Notes under the pieces: model-generated
Seen by the model: only the letters and a program-made list of their open reading frames with translations
Database searches by the model: none
Told to the model about the DNA's origin: nothing
In this document: in pieces, positions 53,406 to 56,036 of the stretch
Numbering within the stretch: the first letter of the stretch is position 1
Layout: the number at the start of each line of letters is the position of its first letter
Translations under genes and position numbers: made by a program
From: Flavobacterium daejeonense DSM 17708
Lineage (GTDB): Bacteria > Bacteroidota > Bacteroidia > Flavobacteriales > Flavobacteriaceae
NCBI RefSeq assembly: GCF_000425425.1
Contig: NZ_AUDK01000028.1
Coordinates: forward strand, 1-56,036
Direction of reading: 5' to 3'
DNA length: 56,036 nt

Positions 53406-54614
53406 ATGGAAAATGTCAAATCACATCAGGAGATAGTCCAAAAGACCATTTATTCGATACTATTTACAATAAGTTTTTCGCATTTTATAAATGACTTATT
53501 GCAAGCTGTAATCCCTTCTGTTTACCCTTTATTAAAAGACAATTTTAATTTAAGTTTTTCTCAAATTGGAATCATCACATTTACTTATCAAATGATTGCT
53601 TCCCTTTTACAACCTTTTGTAGGCATATATACCGATAAAAAATCAAAACCCTATTCGTTATTAATAGGAATGTCTTTTACAATGGCAGGTTTGTTTTTTA
53701 TTTCAATAGCCAGTAGCTTCAATTATTTATTAATATCTGTCAGCCTTGTTGGGATTGGTTCTTCAATTTTTCATCCGGAATCTTCCAGAGTAGCGCATTT
53801 GGCTTCGGGAGGAAAAAAAGGATTAGCACAATCCATTTTTCAATTAGGAGGAAATGCCGGAAGCGCTATTGGTCCTCTTTTAGTAGCTTTGATGGTGATT
53901 CCTTATGGGCAAACCAATATTATGTGGTTTTGTTTAATTGCTTTAACAGGAATTCTGGTTTTATACAAAATTGCTCTATGGTACAGTAATCATTTATCAT
54001 TAAAAAATACAACTGCAAAGACTCCGGAAATTTTCATTCATCATTTGTCAAAAAAGAAAATTATCTTTTCATTATTCATACTATTAATTTTAATTTTCTC
54101 AAAATATTTCTATTTAAGCAGCATTACCAATTACTATACTTTTTTTCTTATCGATAAATTCCATTTAAGCATTCAGGATTCTCAGTTGTATTTATTTACT
54201 TTTTTGGGAGCTGTAGCAACCGGAACATTAACAGGAGGCCCTTTAGGAGACAAATTCGGAAGAAAATATGTAATTTGGATTTCCATCTTAGGTGCAGCAC
54301 CTTTTACACTTTTATTGCCTCATGTTAGTTTGTTTTGGGTAGGCATTTTATCTGTTTTCATTGGCTTAATTATATCTTCTGCCTTTTCAGCAATTTTAGT
54401 CTATGCTACCGAACTCTTACCTGGAAAAGTAGGTTTGGTTGCCGGATTATTCTTTGGATTTGCCTTTGGAATGGGCGGTTTAGGATCGGCTGTTTTGGGT
54501 AAACTGGCCGACGAAACAAGTATTGCTCATGTTTTTAACCTATGTGCTTATTTACCGTTATTGGGTATTCTAACGGCATTTTTACCTAATATTGAAAGTA
54601 AAAAAACAGTTTAA
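53406..54614 (+). CDS. MFS efflux transporter, fosmidomycin-resistance (Fsr) type
   Basis: The protein has 402 residues and 12 predicted helices in two halves joined by a basic loop at about 195-215. Fsr-like features: FSHFINDLLQAVIPSVYPLLKDNFNLSFSQIGIITFTYQMIASLLQPFVGIYTDKK and VGIGSSIFHPESSRVAHLASGGKKGLAQSIFQLGGNAGSAIGPLL. It exports fosmidomycin or unrelated compounds; the natural substrate is unknown. Divergent from an AraC regulator. Confidence 0.9.
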   Translation: MENVKSHQEIVQKTIYSILFTISFSHFINDLLQAVIPSVYPLLKDNFNLSFSQIGIITFTYQMIASLLQPFVGIYTDKKSKPYSLLIGMSFTMAGLFFISIASSFNYLLISVSLVGIGSSIFHPESSRVAHLASGGKKGLAQSIFQLGGNAGSAIGPLLVALMVIPYGQTNIMWFCLIALTGILVLYKIALWYSNHLSLKNTTAKTPEIFIHHLSKKKIIFSLFILLILIFSKYFYLSSITNYYTFFLIDKFHLSIQDSQLYLFTFLGAVATGTLTGGPLGDKFGRKYVIWISILGAAPFTLLLPHVSLFWVGILSVFIGLIISSAFSAILVYATELLPGKVGLVAGLFFGFAFGMGGLGSAVLGKLADETSIAHVFNLCAYLPLLGILTAFLPNIESKKTV

Positions 54615-54624
54615 TAACAAGCGT

Positions 54625-54670
54625 AAATACGCAAATTTATTTTTATGCTATGCTTTAAATTTGCGTATTT
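54625..54670. terminator. Inverted repeat between MFS gene and rlmH
   Basis: 15-base arms (AAATACGCAAATTTA and its complement) enclose a 16-base loop just after the efflux gene stop. There is no T run, so the terminator role is tentative. Confidence 0.55.
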
Positions 54671-54702
54671 GCAGTTATTCTAAAAATCAAAAACTAGTTT
54701 AA

Positions 54703-54710
54703 TATCTTTG
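54703..54710 (+). promoter_or_regulatory. -7 box of rlmH
   Basis: TATCTTTG, 23 bases before the ATG at 54733. No clear -33 element. Confidence 0.5.
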
Positions 54711-54732
54711 CACTTCGAAAATCATCCGCAAA

Positions 54733-55206
54733 ATGAACATTAAACTTCTCGCTATCGGCAAAACCGACAATAAGGCATTACAAAGCTTAATTGACGATTA
54801 CACCAAACGTTTGTCTTTTTATATCAAATTTGATTTGGAAATAATTCCCGACATCAAAAATGTAAAAAACTTATCCGAAAGTCAGCAAAAAGAGAAAGAA
54901 GGCGAATTGATTTTGTCAAAAATTAGTTCGACCGACCAATTAATTTTATTGGATGAGAACGGAAAAAACTTCTCCAGCGTAGGATTTTCGGAAGAATTGC
55001 AAAAGAAAATGAATTCGGGAATTAAAACCTTAGTATTCGTCATTGGCGGGCCTTATGGATTTTCAGAAACGGTTTATGCCAAAGCACAAGGAAAAATTTC
55101 GCTTTCTAAAATGACTTTTTCTCATCAAATGGTACGTTTATTCTTCATCGAACAATTGTACCGTGGTTTTACCATTTTAAGAAACGAACCGTATCATCAT
55201 CAGTAA
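54733..55206 (+). CDS. rlmH: 23S rRNA (pseudouridine1915-N3)-methyltransferase
   Basis: The protein has 157 residues of the SPOUT class. The SAM-binding knot VFVIGGPYGFSETVYAKAQGKISLSKMTFSHQMVRLFFIEQLYRGFTILRNEPYHHQ at the C-terminus is nearly invariant in RlmH. It methylates pseudouridine 1915 in helix 69 of 23S rRNA. Length is exact for the family. Confidence 0.97.
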   Translation: MNIKLLAIGKTDNKALQSLIDDYTKRLSFYIKFDLEIIPDIKNVKNLSESQQKEKEGELILSKISSTDQLILLDENGKNFSSVGFSEELQKKMNSGIKTLVFVIGGPYGFSETVYAKAQGKISLSKMTFSHQMVRLFFIEQLYRGFTILRNEPYHHQ

Positions 55207-55251
55207 AACCAGTAATTGGCGCAAATAGTGGTTATTTGCCTTACTTGTTAT

Positions 55252-55665
55252 TTATAAATTCAAATGTTCTTTTACTTTTAAAAAAATATGATTTGTATTT
55301 TTCAAAGATTTTATATGATTAATTAAATCAGTTTCTGAGTTTATTGAATTTAAAATTGGTATTAAATTTTCTTGAATTTCTGTTTCAATAATTTTCTGTC
55401 GATTTACAAAACATATATTATTCTCCAAATCAAAGCCTTCAGATTGATTGAGTCTAGTGCTTACATGCATTAATACTCCGTTAAAATTCAAGTTTTGCAA
55501 ATTGTACCCAAAGTTTACATAATAAAGATTACTGAAATTTGATTTTTGAAGATGAACAACTTTCTCTATTTCAGGTGTCTGAAATTTCCAAAAATTACCT
55601 TTTCTTTTAAAACCTTGATCTTTTAAATATACATTAAAAATATTTTTAAATTCTTCATTTGTCAT
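55252..55665 (-). CDS. DUF4304-like protein
   Basis: The protein has 137 residues and no signal peptide. The N-terminal FKNIFNVYLKDQGFKRKGNFWKFQTPEIEKVVHLQKSNFSNLYYVNFGYNL matches the general plan of DUF4304 proteins. Function is unknown; relatives are scattered and often found in accessory DNA. It appears more AT-rich than rlmH and lies 41 bases from the right-hand IS, consistent with recent acquisition. Confidence 0.7.
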   Translation of the reverse strand: MTNEEFKNIFNVYLKDQGFKRKGNFWKFQTPEIEKVVHLQKSNFSNLYYVNFGYNLQNLNFNGVLMHVSTRLNQSEGFDLENNICFVNRQKIIETEIQENLIPILNSINSETDLINHIKSLKNTNHIFLKVKEHLNL

Positions 55666-55706
55666 ATCTTAAATATTTATTTTAACATGGCATATAACAC
55701 CAAACT

Positions 55707-55729
55707 CTAATTAGTCATTCCTTAAAAAG
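55707..55729. repeat. Probable terminal inverted repeat of right IS copy
   Basis: Matches the reverse complement of 326-348 at 19 of 23 positions, beginning CTAATTAGT. It lies eight bases beyond the transposase stop. Confidence 0.6.
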
Positions 55730-55737
55730 CCACTATT

Positions 55738-56036
55738 TTAAATCTCGATTAAAATAGTGGTTTTGTTTTTAGTAAAAAAGTTGAACAATAATTGTAGCCA
55801 AAAAATAATTTGCTCTTTGATTTGATTAAATCTGAGCTTTAGATTGTATCCAATTCCCGCTAGTAGTGCATTATGAACATCTCCAGTCACGCCTTTAAGG
55901 AAGTTTAGTCCTAAAGAATGATTTTTTTTCAAGTGTGAGATTGTAGGTTCGATGGCTGCTCTTGCTCTAAATCTTTTTCTAGCTACTTCTTGTTTGTATT
56001 TTGTTTTTTCTTTATTGTTTTTTGGTATTAATACCT
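55738..56036 (-). CDS. IS5-family transposase, C-terminal fragment (starts beyond window)
   Basis: About 99 codons are open from the right edge to TAA at 55738. The sequence includes ARKRFRARAAIEPTISHLK, where the Glu before P is the third residue of the DDE triad, and the typical late segment GLNFLKGVTGDVHNALLAGI followed by YNLKLRF. The tail (FFTKNKTTILIEI) is hydrophobic then basic. It is incomplete only because the window ends. It is probably the same protein as the N-terminal piece at 1-223. Confidence 0.85.
   Translation of the reverse strand, partial: VLIPKNNKEKTKYKQEVARKRFRARAAIEPTISHLKKNHSLGLNFLKGVTGDVHNALLAGIGYNLKLRFNQIKEQIIFWLQLLFNFFTKNKTTILIEI

Larger units (their letters stand above)
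55707..56036 (-). mobile_element. IS5-type insertion sequence, 3' part, cut by window edge
   Basis: Begins with the inverted repeat at 55707-55729 and continues with the C-terminal part of the transposase gene, reading leftward from beyond the window. It has the same orientation as the copy at 1-348. The two are therefore direct repeats flanking about 55 kb. Confidence 0.82.

Overview
The window looks like a chromosomal segment of a Flavobacterium-like member of the Bacteroidota. The DNA is AT-rich. Promoters fit the Bacteroidota pattern (-7 box TAnnTTTG with a short TTG/TTTG element about 19-20 bases upstream), and several are nearly leaderless. Typical gene content includes a PorD-type (DUF4835) type IX secretion protein, a fused E1 alpha/beta 2-oxo acid dehydrogenase, the ECF sigma/FecR/STN-TonB receptor arrangement and many signal peptides ending in AQ. 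Both ends of the window lie inside copies of one IS5-type insertion sequence in the same orientation, so the window may be a whole contig bounded by a repeat.

Layout: 1-348, 5' part of the IS. 422-5303, envelope genes: SIMPL protein, rhomboid protease, LpxL-type acyltransferase, an outer-membrane barrel, a metzincin-like lipoprotein and a repeat-containing lipoprotein. 5539-9541, a FecI/FecR/FecA-like signalling and uptake operon. 9542-11150, a small accessory block: a 38-bp perfect palindrome, a broken 3' end of glmM, a ParDE toxin-antitoxin pair, DoxX and a 51-residue membrane protein. It ends at the intact glmM, which is preceded by a second copy of the same terminator plus 3' end. 11151-18757, housekeeping and transport genes: glmM, ACP phosphodiesterase, AlkD-like repair protein, ClC channel, uvrA. 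18947-22452, siderophore-type TonB receptor plus PepSY membrane protein. 22674-28917, LOG-family protein, a peptidase-like protein that has lost its zinc site, and the E1 fusion.

28973-44771 is almost entirely minus strand: a two-component system with coaE and a glycosyltransferase; fabV; a bamD-rpoZ-coaBC-porD-recN run; dapA; ligA; and the rpsF-rpsR-rplI ribosomal operon. 44941-55206 holds a LytTR regulator, priA, a YihY-type membrane protein, nadC, a cupin, an MscS channel, an AraC regulator divergent from an Fsr-like efflux pump, and rlmH. A DUF4304-like gene precedes the right-hand IS.

Most of the window is conserved core genome. The least ordinary items are: the duplicated, diverged glmM 3' end flanking the ParDE block; the lipoprotein whose archaemetzincin-like zinc motif appears split by an insertion; the large barrel-tailed protein with a degenerate M1-peptidase domain; the 38-bp palindrome; inverted repeats carrying promoter-like boxes ahead of uvrA; and a possible RNA switch in front of rplI. 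I saw no tRNA, rRNA or CRISPR array. No gene-free stretch exceeds about 300 bases; the longest is 9542-9827, and its contents are itemised.
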